Source: Ophiura sarsii (taxonomy: Eukaryota > Echinodermata > Ophiuroidea > Amphilepidida > Ophiuridae). From it: a stretch of DNA of 64,000 nucleotides. The stretch spans positions 63,574,292-63,638,291 of the forward strand of contig CM069449.1 in the NCBI GenBank assembly GCA_035610835.1. The letters are read 5' to 3'. Position numbers and translations under genes: made by a program. The notes beneath the pieces are model-generated. The model saw only the letters and a list, made by a program, of their open reading frames with translations. It searched no databases and was not told the DNA's origin. Below, piece by piece: positions 31,209 to 42,500 of the stretch (position 1 is the stretch's first letter; each line of letters opens with the position of its first letter).

Positions 31209-34200
31209 ATGTGTTATAATTTTATTACACTGAATGTTCGGGGATTACGGAACCCCAAGAAACGCAAATCCATGTTTAATTGGTTCAATCGACATAATTC
31301 CCAGATTGTTTTCCTTCAAGAAGTATACTGTACTGATAAAGATATTGATGCTTGGGGGAAAGAATGGGGTGGTACGTTTTTTGCCAACCATGGGTCTAAC
31401 CATAGTCGTGGTGTTATGATTGGGATTAAAAACACGATCGATATTAAGAGTGTTAAAGTACATGGAGACACAGATGGTAGATTGTTGGGTGTACAAATTA
31501 ATATTAATGATACTCTGTACTATCTGTGGAATATTTATGCTCCAAATGATATTAACGATCGTAAACAGTTTTTGGGCAACATGATCAAGATTATTAATGA
31601 CAAAAGTACAGATGGTCACACGATTATAGGAGGGGACTTTAACACCGTGCTAAACCCCGACCTAGACAAAATTGGTGGCTCTAAACCTAACCCAGCCTGT
31701 GCAAATATTATTAATGATTTTATTCAAGATCATGAACTTGTGGATATTTGGAGAGTCAAGCACGGTCAAGACAAAAGGTACACATGGAAACAAAGCAAAC
31801 CACACATTATGTGTACACTTGACTACTGGTTCATACCATCCATGTTTGATGCAGCTACAGACTCGGTCAAAATTCTTACAGTTCCCAGAACAGATCATTT
31901 AGCGGTTCTCATGCGTATTTCATTTGATAAGATAAATAAGGGTAGTAACTACTGGAAATTCAACAACAAATGGTTAAGTAATGAGAAATTTGTTGAGGAT
32001 ATATTATTAATGATTGATGAGTGTATCAATACTTATGGTCAATCCCTTTCTCGTGCCGAATTATGGATACTTTGTAAAAATAACATTCGTAGTTTTAGTA
32101 TGGCTTTTGCACGGGGCTCCAATGTTAGTGATAAGTGTAAACTGGTTGACATTGAACAGAAACTTCAAGATGCTTACGTCTATGTTGCTAAACATCCTGA
32201 GGATGATGAGGGTAAGGTTACGTACAACAATCTGAAACTTCAGTACGAGATATTAAATGAGCATTATATGAAGGGTTTACAAATAAGATCAAAAGAGAGG
32301 TGGATTGAAGAAGGTGAAAAGTCAACAAAATACTTCCTTAATCTCGAGAAAAGTAATGTATACCGAAAATCGGTATCCAAATTATGTAACTCTCGGGGCA
32401 TTATTATCACTGATCAAAATCAAATCTTGGAGGAAGAAATTGATTTCTTTTCTGAGATATACACTTCTCAGGGTACAACAGCAAATAACAGTTTCAGTGA
32501 TTTTTTTATGAATGTAAACACTCCACAATTAAGTGTCGCCGATCAAGAATTATGTAATGGTATTATAACAAATGATGAATGCCTTAATGCATTGAAAGGT
32601 ATGGCTAACAACAAAAGTCCTGGATATGATGGTATAACAGCTGAATTTTACTATAAGTTTTGGGACAAAGTTGGTCCACTTGTTATCGACGCCTTTAATG
32701 AATCGTATAATAAAAGCGCGTTAACCAGAGTTCAGAATAAGGGGATTATCTCTTTGCTCCATAAAGGGAAAGGGCTTACTAGAGAATGCTTAGACAATTG
32801 GCGTCCGATTACTTTACTGAATATTGATTATAAAATTGTTACCAAGTCTCTAGCTACTAGACTTCAACAAGTTCTCACAAAACTTGTCAATAATGATCAA
32901 AATGGCTTTATTAAGGGTCGTAGTATTCATAACAATATTCGTTTAATTGAAGATATACTAAGATATGTTGATGATAATGATATCCCAGGTATAATGCTTT
33001 GTGTGGATTTCAAAAAAGCATTTGACAGTATTGAACGTGATTTTATAATTTATGCTCTTAAGAAGTTCAACTTTGGAAGTTCCTTTATCCAATGGGTTAC
33101 TGCTGTTCTCAAAAACACATCAAACTGTATCATAAACAATGGTCATATTTCCAAGTTCTTTGACGTAGAGTGTGGTGTGAGACAAGGCTGCCCTTTGGCT
33201 CCCCTACTCTTTGTAGTAAGCGTTGAACTTCTATCTTGTAAAATTCGTCAATCCAACCTAATTCAAGGTATTAAACTCCCGCTCGCAGGTTACACCCGGA
33301 ATGAAGTTAAAATTTCAACTTTTGCTGATGATACTACCATTTTTGTAAAATCTACAGACTCGTTAGACCATGCTTTATTCATATTAGAAGAGTTTGCCAA
33401 AATCTCTGGTCTTCACATTAACCGTGGTAAAAGTGATGCCATTTGGATAGGGTCTCTAAAAAATAATGCCTATAAACATGGTAATGTCAAGTGGAAAATT
33501 TCTCCGGACAATAAAATCAAAGTTCTCGGTATCACATTTAGCCCCGACACTCCGCTTGGAAAAATCCCTTGTCATTGGGATAACAAAATGCAAAAAATTG
33601 AATGCTCGATACGTGCATGGAAGATGAGAGGACTTTCAATGATTGGTAGGAACTTAATTGTTAAAACCCTTTTGGCATCCCAACTCACCTTCATAGCAAC
33701 TGCTATTCATATTCCAGATAATGTTGTCCAGAAAATCAACACAATGTTTATTAAATTTATTTGGAATAGGAACGAAGCTGTTAAGAGGAAAACGGCAATA
33801 TCAGATTATGATATTGGTGGTATAAAAATGTTTCATGTTTCAAGTTTCCTGGACTCCTTAAAATTATCTTGGGTCAAGAAAATTGTTGATAATGATGTTG
33901 CAACATGGAAAAATATTGCGCTATACAATATCAATAAAATTGGCATTGGCACAACCATTTTTAACTGTAATTGTTCAAGTAAAAATATTAATGTTGATTG
34001 TATGACTATTATAAACAAAATGTCAGATTTCTATGCCAACGTTCTTAAGACTTGGTTCACGGCTAAAAGAGTGTATCATAAGTCAGAGGTTAATGTAATG
34101 GGCAATGAGATTATCTGGAACAATAACGCAATTCAACTTAATAATAAAACACTATTCATAAAGAAGTGGATCAAAGCTGACATTATAAGACTACATCAGC

Positions 34201-34916
34201 TATTCGATAATCAGGGTAATTTTCTTTCACTTGACAGTTTCAAGGATCGTATGCCGAACAACAGTAATATCCTATTTGACTATTATATCATCCGTAATGC
34301 TCTACCTTCAGTCTGGAAATCGATGCGCAACACAAACGTCCATGTCAACACAGATATTTCTTTCAATGGCATACTGATTGATATTTGTTCTACAAAGATT
34401 TTCAGACAGGAAATTCTTAAATTCATTGCTACTCCCCCAATATGCCAAAACCTGTGGATAAGACGTTTTCCGAATTTCACATTCAATTGGAAATCTATCT
34501 GGAAAGCAATTCCAAACTGCACCCATGAAGCAAGGTTGATAACACTCAATTGGAAAATTCTTCATAACATCTACCCAACAAAAATTTTGCTTCACAAAAT
34601 GAGTAAAGAACCATCCAATATGTGTAATACATGTAAGGTAATAGACTACACAGAACATTTCTTTTACTTCTGTAAAAAAGTTAAAGTTATTTGGGATTAC
34701 GCAGAAAATATCGTATCTGCAAAAGTAAGCTTTGTTTTTAAATTCGATGTTGAAAAGGCTATTTTTGGGGTCCATAACTACAAGATTTTTGATAACAATT
34801 TCATCAACTATGTTGGTGCTATTGCTAAACTTTGTATAAGTAAATTCAGATATGGTAACCACCCAAATCTGCTATTTCTCTTCGAATCTGAATTAAAAAT
34901 ACGCAAGGTTATTTAA
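31209..34916 (+). CDS. LINE ORF2 protein: APE endonuclease and reverse transcriptase
   Basis: 1235 residues; nicks the target and reverse-transcribes the element RNA. The APE endonuclease (about 1-240) has N9 (LNVRG), E38 (FLQE), Y110 (NIYAP), D143/N145 (GGDFN), D205 (LDYW) and D229-H230 (TDHLAV), so the catalytic set is complete. The RT (about 470-760) has NWRPITLLN (530-538), motif A VDFKKAFDS (599-607), motif B RQGCPLAP (658-665) and motif C FADD (705-708). A C-terminal CCHC-type motif, C1139-X2-C1142-X7-H-X4-C, is typical of L1/Tx1 proteins. Start ATG at 31209 is directly followed by the endonuclease. No frameshift or stop was seen. Confidence 0.95.
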   Translation: MCYNFITLNVRGLRNPKKRKSMFNWFNRHNSQIVFLQEVYCTDKDIDAWGKEWGGTFFANHGSNHSRGVMIGIKNTIDIKSVKVHGDTDGRLLGVQININDTLYYLWNIYAPNDINDRKQFLGNMIKIINDKSTDGHTIIGGDFNTVLNPDLDKIGGSKPNPACANIINDFIQDHELVDIWRVKHGQDKRYTWKQSKPHIMCTLDYWFIPSMFDAATDSVKILTVPRTDHLAVLMRISFDKINKGSNYWKFNNKWLSNEKFVEDILLMIDECINTYGQSLSRAELWILCKNNIRSFSMAFARGSNVSDKCKLVDIEQKLQDAYVYVAKHPEDDEGKVTYNNLKLQYEILNEHYMKGLQIRSKERWIEEGEKSTKYFLNLEKSNVYRKSVSKLCNSRGIIITDQNQILEEEIDFFSEIYTSQGTTANNSFSDFFMNVNTPQLSVADQELCNGIITNDECLNALKGMANNKSPGYDGITAEFYYKFWDKVGPLVIDAFNESYNKSALTRVQNKGIISLLHKGKGLTRECLDNWRPITLLNIDYKIVTKSLATRLQQVLTKLVNNDQNGFIKGRSIHNNIRLIEDILRYVDDNDIPGIMLCVDFKKAFDSIERDFIIYALKKFNFGSSFIQWVTAVLKNTSNCIINNGHISKFFDVECGVRQGCPLAPLLFVVSVELLSCKIRQSNLIQGIKLPLAGYTRNEVKISTFADDTTIFVKSTDSLDHALFILEEFAKISGLHINRGKSDAIWIGSLKNNAYKHGNVKWKISPDNKIKVLGITFSPDTPLGKIPCHWDNKMQKIECSIRAWKMRGLSMIGRNLIVKTLLASQLTFIATAIHIPDNVVQKINTMFIKFIWNRNEAVKRKTAISDYDIGGIKMFHVSSFLDSLKLSWVKKIVDNDVATWKNIALYNINKIGIGTTIFNCNCSSKNINVDCMTIINKMSDFYANVLKTWFTAKRVYHKSEVNVMGNEIIWNNNAIQLNNKTLFIKKWIKADIIRLHQLFDNQGNFLSLDSFKDRMPNNSNILFDYYIIRNALPSVWKSMRNTNVHVNTDISFNGILIDICSTKIFRQEILKFIATPPICQNLWIRRFPNFTFNWKSIWKAIPNCTHEARLITLNWKILHNIYPTKILLHKMSKEPSNMCNTCKVIDYTEHFFYFCKKVKVIWDYAENIVSAKVSFVFKFDVEKAIFGVHNYKIFDNNFINYVGAIAKLCISKFRYGNHPNLLFLFESELKIRKVI

Positions 34917-35174
34917 TTGTGATGTAATGATAGTGTATGTTATACTACTTTATTTAATATCATAAATAGAAATATTCAATGATTTGTAATCTATGTAAGT
35001 TATTACGTAAAGCTTTAAAAGCTGACATGATGTGTCAATAATGAAATATTTGTATGGAGGATAATATATGATATATAATTATGATGATTCATTTGTTTAC
35101 TATACCATTTATTGTAACTTCTTTTATGTAACATTTTTGTGATGTGATGTAAGGACACCATGGATGATTAATAT

Positions 35175-35225
35175 TATGTATAAATAAAAATAAATTTAAA
35201 AAAAAATAAATAAATAAAATAAAAA
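35175..35225 (+). terminator. LINE 3' A-rich tail with polyadenylation signals
   Basis: Several AATAAA hexamers in an (AAATAAA)n tail directly before the second target-site duplication. Confidence 0.7.
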
Positions 35226-35238
35226 ATAAATTCAATAT
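35226..35238 (+). other. Target-site duplication, 3' side of the LINE
   Basis: ATAAATTCAATAT, an exact copy of 28955-28967. The first few bases could be shared with the A-rich tail. Confidence 0.8.
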
Positions 35239-35372
35239 CAAGATTTTATCTTATTTACAAATCTAGAGATTAATGTGTCATTAAACGTGAAAAGTACTAA
35301 TGCAACAAATATCATCCTTATTTGTTTGAATAGTAGCATAAATTATTTGGCATACTTTCATACTTGTCTTAA

Positions 35373-35800
35373 AAGACAACGTACTAACCTACTAAACGAT
35401 AACTATTTATATTAACAGCACTCTTTGTAAGACATTGGGACAACATTTAGGATGTCTCTAGCTTGAATGAGTGTGTCCCTTGTATGTACATATAGGGTAT
35501 AGTTATTGATAATGATTGAGATTTAAAAAATAATACAAGTAGTTTATATGTCACAACTATTCAAATTTATTTTTGACAATCTCTATTCTCTTGTCTTACC
35601 GGCGTGAAAAACTGCAATATCCAACTAATTTGCCTGTATTCACGCTACTCATTGTCTAATGATGGAAATGTAGCCAGGTATGGTCGATTTCATTTCATTG
35701 TCAAGTCATTACATTTGAACCTTCAATGCCTTACCATTTGTGAGCCATCTAGAAAGCTCATTATTCACTATGGAGCCCGGGGAGGTACTCGCCTAAGGGA
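35373..35800 (+). repeat. Repeat block matching 27862-27908, 28718-28855 and 26800-26945
   Basis: AGACAACGTACTAACCTACT...GCACTCTTT continues without interruption into ACATTTAGGATGTCTCTAGC. This shows the arrangement before the 27909-28684 insert entered the other copy. The part after 35644 matches 26800-26945. Confidence 0.7.
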
Positions 35801-36112
35801 CGCACCATTAGATTTCCAGGGTGGGGGTAGGAAGTTTTTAGAAGAAAAAAAATCCCCCCTCTATGCAGGCCAAAAAAGAACCCCAACCCCCCTGATGAGT
35901 AAAAAAACTCTACCCCAACTTAATGTGAATGAATCTGAATTTTTTGTAAAAGGTTGCCCCCATTTTTTTTTGCAGTCACCTCGTGAATTTACGTAAATGG
36001 TGGGGGCACAAAGGGCGTTAAGGGGTTTGTTAAGGATTTTTTTCTGTTAGGTTCCCTGCCCCCCCCCCCCCCCCACGCCACTGTGGTGCCCACATATCTA
36101 GAGAAGGACATG

Positions 36113-36420
36113 GCATCACTTAAAATAGTCTAAAGACTAGCAACCAAGCTAATACCCAGCCCTCGACCCAGCCTCAAACACCTCTCATACCAAGAGCGTC
36201 TACAGAACTACACCGAATACACTAAATACAAGAAGAGAAAGAGCAGATAATGAACAAAATAGATGAGATAAATCCCTGACACATCGTTCAAGAAGGCCAA
36301 TCAACAGTGTACAAGAAGGTACTTAACAGAAATGTGACAAATCAAGGTCCAGACTCGAAATCCGCAAGTATTTCTATAGCCAAAGACTGGTGGATAGAAG
36401 TACTCATACAAGCATCCATT
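36113..36420 (+). pseudogene. CR1/Jockey-like LINE remnant (RT C-terminal end)
   Basis: Translated pieces read RLATKLIPSPRPSLKHLSYQ and ERLQ...YTKYKKRKSR, and further on resemble the FF(S/C)xRVVxxWN end region (YFYSQRLVDRS-like). The block RATKLIP...LSYEERL is a hallmark of CR1/Jockey LINE C-termini. Several stops and frameshifts; a dead fragment just before the repeat at 36420. Confidence 0.5.
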
Positions 36421-37425
36421 TAATTAATGAAGAATCCCCATGAGAAAGACCTTTGACAGGTGGAGCTTTAATTGGATGTATTTGTACTGGTTTTTCATGG
36501 TAAGAGACTCATAAGGTGATTTGAACATGCATGTATTGATTATTTAAGCAAATTGCGGTAAAATTGCAGATTTGTCAAGATATTGATGAATATGTAAATT
36601 CAATCATGTGGTCATGTATGTATATTTGAAACTTCATTTCATAATTATTATGTTTGAGAGTGCTTAAAATGACTCGATGTAATGCTTATACGAGGGGCAG
36701 TCAATAAATAATGAAAGTGATCATGGTATGGGATGCATGAGTGATTCTATTGAGGGGATAATGTGATCAATACAAAGTATAAACCTTGGATTGACAGTTT
36801 AAGAAAAATGGATATTCATATCCAGGGACATTAAATATGGGTGAATTTTCGCTAATTTCTGAAATTGTGGGTATCTGACTTTCATTCGGTATAATTTCTA
36901 ATCTAAACTTATGAATTTTGAAAACTGATATTTTGTGACAATATACACATGTCATGTGGGCAGTTTTTAAAAAAGAATCCATAATGTAACAAATGCGTTT
37001 GCTATTATAGGAAGGCAAAATGTATGAGAAGAAATTTGAAATTTGCCTAAAAATGGTGGAAAATGGTCCCAAAAATGACACTTTTAGCTAAAAATCAAGA
37101 TAAAATGGCCAGGAACCCCCTCGAAAGTGATATAGGATGATGGACAATTTAATTACCTTTACGATGACACCAAATTTGACCACTGTGATTTGACATTTTT
37201 CATTGATATTAAAATTAGTGTATTTCCCAATATTTGACCTTTGGTGACCTCTGGATGACCTCTATTTGACCTTTACTTGACCTTCTCCCCGGGTACAAAA
37301 TTCACAACCAAGATTTTCAGATGCGGAATGAAAATACCTTTCTAATGATACATTATGGGAGTTGATTACCTCCGGTAGGGTTCATGACACGTTTGGGGCT
37401 GTTGGCCGCAGGATTATATAGTCCA
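36420..37425 (-). repeat. Interspersed repeat family, short inverted copy of 24275-26668
   Basis: The reverse complement of this segment follows 24275-24905 and then jumps to about 26400-26668. At the jump (36690-36790) there is a different mariner-like end, CGAGGGGCAGTCAATAAATA, next to TA. The AGGTCA half-site array is conserved here as TGACCT from 37235 to 37283. Confidence 0.82.
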
Positions 37426-37952
37426 TGTAAGCGCTCCTGTATTTTAGACAATATTGGCCAACAATCACCATCCCAGGCGTTGCAGTGCATAGAGTTAATG
37501 TATCATCTATTCAACAGTGCAATCAAGTAGAACCATTCTATATCGCAGATAGAGGGCGCAAAATCCCATGTGTATGATACCAAGTCTAAACAACATATAA
37601 TGTTATTTGAGATTTATGACCCTGGGATGATATTATGAAGAATGCTGACATGTTGTTTTCTTTATCAATGTATTAACATTGAAAATAAAATAAAAAACTG
37701 ATTGAAATTGTTTGTAAAATGCCAGATAAAGCTGCCTTGTGAGTTTAAGTTGTAATAAAAACCTGATTTTCCATGGAAAACCGATGGCAACCAAACTTGG
37801 ATGTTAACAAGATCAAAGATTACATACCAAGGTCATCTAAGGTCAAGTTGTAAAATAGGCTGAACATGTAATTTTGGGCCATTGGATCTCAATTGGAACC
37901 ATTATTATGTTTTGAGGTGTCCAAGTGTGGTACAATATTGGATGACTTGAGA
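37426..37952. other. Intergenic, no gene seen
   Basis: AT-rich; includes one degenerate unit of the 28003 tandem family (about 37780-37860). Confidence 0.4.
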
Positions 37953-38058
37953 GCGATACAGTGAAAATTGGTTAAGCCTTGAAAAAAAAATCGGACGAGC
38001 CGTAGACGAGTAGACGAGTTCGATTTTTTTCAAGGCGAAACCAATTTTCACTGTATCG
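37953..38058. repeat. Foldback hairpin
   Basis: GCGATACAGTGAAAATTGGT at the left end pairs with ACCAATTTTCACTGTATCGC at the right. The inner arms are CCTTGAAAAAAAAATCG and CGATTTTTTTCAAGG, and the loop holds GACGAG repeats. The same plan as 702-805. Confidence 0.85.
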
Positions 38059-39397
38059 CCCGAAAAAAGGAATCCATTAACATTATTATGTTTTGGGAAT
38101 CTGACTCTAATTAAAGATCTATGCTTGTTAAATAAATGCACAGTGATTTATATGAAATAGGATAGCCATAAAAATCCTATGAAGTATAGGCTAGGCCTAG
38201 TCACGCTAGCATTATATCATCACCAGGGCTCTCTTTTAAATTCAAAGTGGGGTGACTGTTGTAGTTTTGCATCTGTGTTACATTGCAATATACCCAAAAG
38301 TAATGTTAACGCATCGATAAATAAGACACTAGCTCATTTTGACTGTTAATCATGAGCCTAGACTTAGGCCTGCACACAAATCAGAAATAAGCTTATTTTG
38401 GGTGTATTTTATTCTGGAACTACAACAAGAAAACTGTAAAAATGCTATCAAAATGTGTTTTAAATGACTTACTATATCATTGTTATTTGATTTTTTCATA
38501 GGAATGTGTAAACATCATGGAAATATTGAGGGAATTTACGGCTAAAAGTAAAAATGCAGCACAAAAATCGGAAATAAAAATAAGAGGTTTACTTTTAGGC
38601 CTAGTAAAAAGGCTATAAATTCTCCTTAAACCCACTATCAAAAGCCAACAGTACAATATTTGTAGCCAAAGAGTATTTCACACTATTTGTATTAATTAAC
38701 CTGATCCATGTTTATTGTATTTACCATTTTCATGAGTATTTCTCCACACAAAATGTTACCACAGTGTCGGCCATCTTTGTTTCGGATGACCGATTTTTAA
38801 ACTTACAAATACAGTCCAATAAATGATTAACTCGTGTTCAAAGCCCTGTGTAAATGAATAGGACGGAAGATTCTCAAAACATAATAATGGATAATATTGG
38901 ATCCAAAACATAATAATAATACAATTGGATGATTTACGCCCAATTTGTATTGGTCTCGCTTTGAGTTTTAAAATATTGGGCTCGACTGCGTCTCGCCCAA
39001 TATTTTTAAAAACTCATAGCTTGACCAATACATATGGGCTCAATCGATCTAATTTTATACCAAAATTGGTTTATAGATGTAACATATTATTAACTATAAC
39101 AATGTACATAACCCATGCTATGAATTGCTTATAATGTTCTAAATTTTAATAAAAATGAAATTATTCCAAATATTTGTGGGCGGGATATTCAAATGAGAAC
39201 TTGAAATGTGTGAAATTTCAATTAAAAATCACTTTGCTCGTGGACAAACAATTATATTGGGTTGTGTAGCAAAAGGGTTTATCAAAGACAAACGAAGAAT
39301 ATGATTGACTTCATTTTGTCACATACAGTTAGGAACACATATCATTATTGCAACATTTAAACAACTTTGTTTTGATACAATACAAGTATTCATTTTG

Positions 39398-39765
39398 GGG
39401 GTTCATCCTTCATGTAAGGGCTCACGAAAATAAAAATGGTAGCGCCCTCTATATATCGTTCGGCTATAGAGGGCGGTAACATTTGATTTTAATGATGTTG
39501 TTATTATTTAATAATAATATAGATTTATTCCGTTATTGATCATGAAGTATTAACAATGAACGGCTTCTCGGCAGATCGGCTTGTCAGGAATTAGGCTTAT
39601 AGACCAGAGGTTAGTGGTTCGAGTCCATCTGTAGCCTTTCTTTGTTAAAATAAATACTCTATTATTTTTAATTGAGAACAGCATCAACAGCCTGTCAGCA
39701 AAGGGCGTCCTCATCTCAAAGTTCGAAATTCAAGATTCGTGAGTGCTTACATGAAGGCAAGACCC
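39398..39765. mobile_element. hAT-like MITE present only in repeat copy 2
   Basis: Ends GGGTTCATCCTTCATGTAAG and CTTACATGAAGGCAAGACCC are imperfect inverted repeats with an inner match CTCACGAA/TTCGTGAG. The empty site in copy 1 reads ATTCATTTTTGGAAAAG at about 1173; here CATTTTGG and ATTTTTGG flank the insert, consistent with an 8-bp duplication. It contains a tRNA-like stretch with a B box at 39616. Confidence 0.8.
39560..39640 (+). other. tRNA-like segment with a pol III B box
   Basis: GGTTCGAGTCC at 39616-39626 is a perfect B box. GGCTTCTCGG upstream and GTAGCC downstream could be remnants of an acceptor. The arms do not fold into a proper tRNA, so this is a tRNA-derived remnant at best. 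Confidence 0.3.
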
Positions 39766-40655
39766 ATTTTTGGAAAGGAAATGAGTCAGATAATCCACTG
39801 TTGTCATCATATGTCACTAACAATGCTGATGCCAATATGTCCATAATAATATAGAAATATTTGCATCAGTCTCAGAGTTTTTTTGGGGTGCGGCCTTACT
39901 ACGGTGAGGCCCATTAATGGACAAGCTACATTCTTGCTCACACAGCTATAAGAAAACAAATTTCGCAAAAACAAAATCCTGAATTTATTTCTACATACAC
40001 ATACAAGCTGCGTAATACAGACACATATATTTCATGTAGACATCTGCAATTTAAGTATCGGTTTCAAATCATAATAATGATACTTGAGAATCGCCAGATA
40101 GTTACTGATAGATGATCGTATCTCATTTGTTAGGACTTCGTAACCCAATACTGTACCATGAAATACAGAAAACTCTCTTTATTGCATTTTGAATATTTTA
40201 TAGTCACCTGTATAATACTGAGACACATCCTCGGAAGGAACAGTCTAGGGTTCGACAAAACTCGCTATTAAAAGTATACTTCCAGGCACTGCTATACTTA
40301 AGAGAGCCTTACCAAATACAATATTCTAAGATGTAGCATGTTCTTGCCATTATCATTGTTTGCGTCGACCTCTTTTAAAGAAACTCCATACTTCTAATAT
40401 ACCTCGTAGCGTAAGGCACTTAGTAAAATGTTGGTTTTATCCGGTATCATTAAAAGAATATATTTAAACCATGACGAGAACGTAATATGGCTTTCCGAGG
40501 TACAATTAGCGATGGACAATAATCTCCTGCTCTGCCAAGCACAATTTTAATTGAAGTATATTATTAGTTATCCCTTGTTTGCTAACGCAATACGGGAAGA
40601 TACCTACTAAAATGGTAATTCAGTTCACCCGTTAGACAAGCCGACTCTTTAAACT

Positions 40656-40752
40656 GATATATTTAAACATGTATAGTAACTGATATATTTAAACATGTAT
40701 AGTAACTGATATATTTAAACATGTATAGTAACTGATATATTTAAACATGTAG
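40656..40752 (+). repeat. 26-bp minisatellite x 4
   Basis: The unit AACTGATATATTTAAACATG plus TATAGT is repeated nearly perfectly four times. Copy 1 has a single diverged unit at about 2020, so this is an expansion private to copy 2. Confidence 0.92.
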
Positions 40753-41004
40753 GCCTATAATTATAGTAAGTATGTTTAAATGTTTAAACAGAGTTGTTTA
40801 AATATTTCAACTACTGAATTTGAACAACCACGTTGCTTAACGGTTGAACTGAACAACTGTGGTTATTTCAAGTTTTAAACAACTTGTTAACAGCGTTATA
40901 ACAGTGCATTGTTGGTTGCCTAACCATAGGTATCGACCTTCCCAATAACCATACTTCCATGCCTTAACTGAAACATATTCGTTATCATATCAAACTGATA
41001 TTTA

Positions 41005-41120
41005 GAGAATAAAGGTATTGTTTATACCGTACCCGTGTTGTCTGACAATAATGAGAACGATAGTGTTATGTTAAGTATACTACCAAACGCATTTATGTCA
41101 GACAATATACCTTTATTCTC
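41005..41120. repeat. Inverted repeat
   Basis: GAGAATAAAGGTAT (41005-41018) and its reverse complement (41107-41120), with TGTCTGACA/TGTCAGACA nested inside. A small foldback relic. Confidence 0.6.
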
Positions 41121-41216
41121 ATTCTTAAACAATCATACTTGAGACATTTATCAAAGTACATTTTATTGTTCACATTTGACAACTTTTACCCCCATTGCCG
41201 AGATTGAAGCCTTTCT

Positions 41217-41333
41217 AAGAGGTACATTGCGCGCTCTTATTATGCAAGAGGTACATCACGCGCCCTTATTATGCAAGAGGTACATCACGCGTCTAAATCA
41301 TGCTAATGAGTTATTAAGAGGTACATCACGCGT
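41217..41333 (+). repeat. Short tandem repeat with AAGAGGTACATCACGCG core
   Basis: Four copies of AAGAGGTACATCACGCG (the first with TTGCGCG). Two are 29 bp apart and one is 41 bp apart, separated by CTTATTATGC-type links. Confidence 0.88.
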
Positions 41334-41342
41334 ACTCACGCC

Positions 41343-41640
41343 CACATGCCCATATATAGGAGGCCTCAATTTTGCGATTCGAATTTCCTCTCCCATTATA
41401 TAAAGCTCCCTGGGTGTACTCATCGCATGGGAGATTGGGTGGAATGTTTGTGGGTTATTCGATCCAAGCAGGAGTCTGTGTACAGTGGCACCGGCCTGGT
41501 ACACCATGCGTAAGCGGCGCGGCGCGGACGGTATAATCGCAGGAAATACGCCAAATACGCACTGCAGAAGTGCGCGTTGTGAAGGTCGGACGCACTGTTA
41601 GAACGTAAGCCACACCTTTCCGTGTTCAATTGTCTCATCT
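41343..41640 (+). promoter_or_regulatory. GC-richer patch with TATA-like boxes, possible promoter
   Basis: CATATATAGGAGG at about 41350 and ATTATATAAAGC at about 41395 lie before a GC-richer, CpG-containing stretch (GGCGCGGCGCGGACGG near 41515). No ORF with recognisable domains follows, so a transcript is only a possibility. Confidence 0.25.
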
Positions 41641-42309
41641 AAATGTCGCCGATTTCTCTGAGAACCAATGGGATTGCTTAAACTCTCTTTAGCTGTTTAA
41701 GAATACATGATATGGTTACTGTAGACATATTTATGTTCATATCATGTACAGATTTAACTTTCCAAGGACATTTTATTTTAAATATTTTCACGTATTTGAT
41801 CTGTCTGGCGCCCCCAACCTGAAACGATCTGCGAAATGAATACAAGATACGGTGATACATATTTATGTAAATCATAAACGCTAGAAGATTTCTACAGATG
41901 CATGCTATGAGGGCGTTGTGACCCAAACTAGACTTTTCTTTAGATTTTACTCTCCACACGGAATAATTTACTAATAATCTATAGCTACAATCTTGGAGCA
42001 AGAATTTAGCAACATTTATTTTTTTCTAAAATACAACAAAAATACACAATACAAGAGGTTACGCATTAAAAAATGACCACGGTATTTAAGACCGCAATTA
42101 TGCGCTACTTGCATCCTACGAGGAATGTAAAAGCAAAAGATTGTCAAGAGTAACATTTATTATTACCAACCAAATATTATTGGCATTCGCGCGCCAAATA
42201 CAACACTCATTAAACATTTGAAATATTGAGTCTCATGATGAAAACAAAAAGAAGCTTCCTAGGGAATTGTATAAGGACTATAATAAAACTAATATGACAA
42301 AATTTGACA

Positions 42310-42500
42310 AAATATATTTTGAGTTATCTTTGAAGAACCTAAAATGGGTCAAACAACGTGTTTTTTATAATTTTCTCTTCCAACAGAAAAATTGTCAATT
42401 TCATGATCATGGTTGGATTCATTGAACCCTTTTCTGCAAAAAAATGTATACTTTTGTATAGATTAAATGAATAATGGAGAAGTTACGACAGTTTTACATA
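42310..42500 (-). repeat. Inverted partner of 7886-8060
   Basis: Contains AACCTAAAATGGGTC, TTTCATGATCATGGTTGGAT and TGAATAATGGAGAAGTTACG, the diverged reverse complement of 7886-8060. Confidence 0.7.

Larger units (their letters stand above)
28968..35225 (+). mobile_element. Full-length L1/Tx1-type LINE retrotransposon
   Basis: A 6.26-kb element with a 5' UTR of about 250 bp, ORF1 (29218-30456), a 752-bp spacer, ORF2 (31209-34916), a 3' UTR of about 270 bp and an A-rich tail (35175-35225, with AATAAA repeats), bounded by a 13-bp target-site duplication. Both ORFs are open from start to stop, so it is recent and possibly active. Domain order (zinc-knuckle ORF1; APE endonuclease, RT and CCHC in ORF2) places it in the L1/Tx1 group. 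Clade-level naming would need a tree. Confidence 0.9.
38234..40823. repeat. Interspersed 2.1-kb repeat, copy 2
   Basis: Matches 1-2118 from its first base. It has an extra 370-bp TIR element (39398-39765), expansion of a 26-bp unit (40656-40752) and small indels. Divergence is a few percent by eye. No coding potential is shared by both copies. Confidence 0.88.

Noticed and set aside
30611..31219. 202-residue ORF between LINE ORF1 and ORF2
   Set aside because: Low-complexity Tyr and Leu runs from simple repeats, no domain; kept only as a note on the spacer.
41343..41640. 5S rRNA or snRNA gene in the GC-richer patch
   Set aside because: No internal control region or snRNA-type motif matched; only TATA-like sequences were seen.
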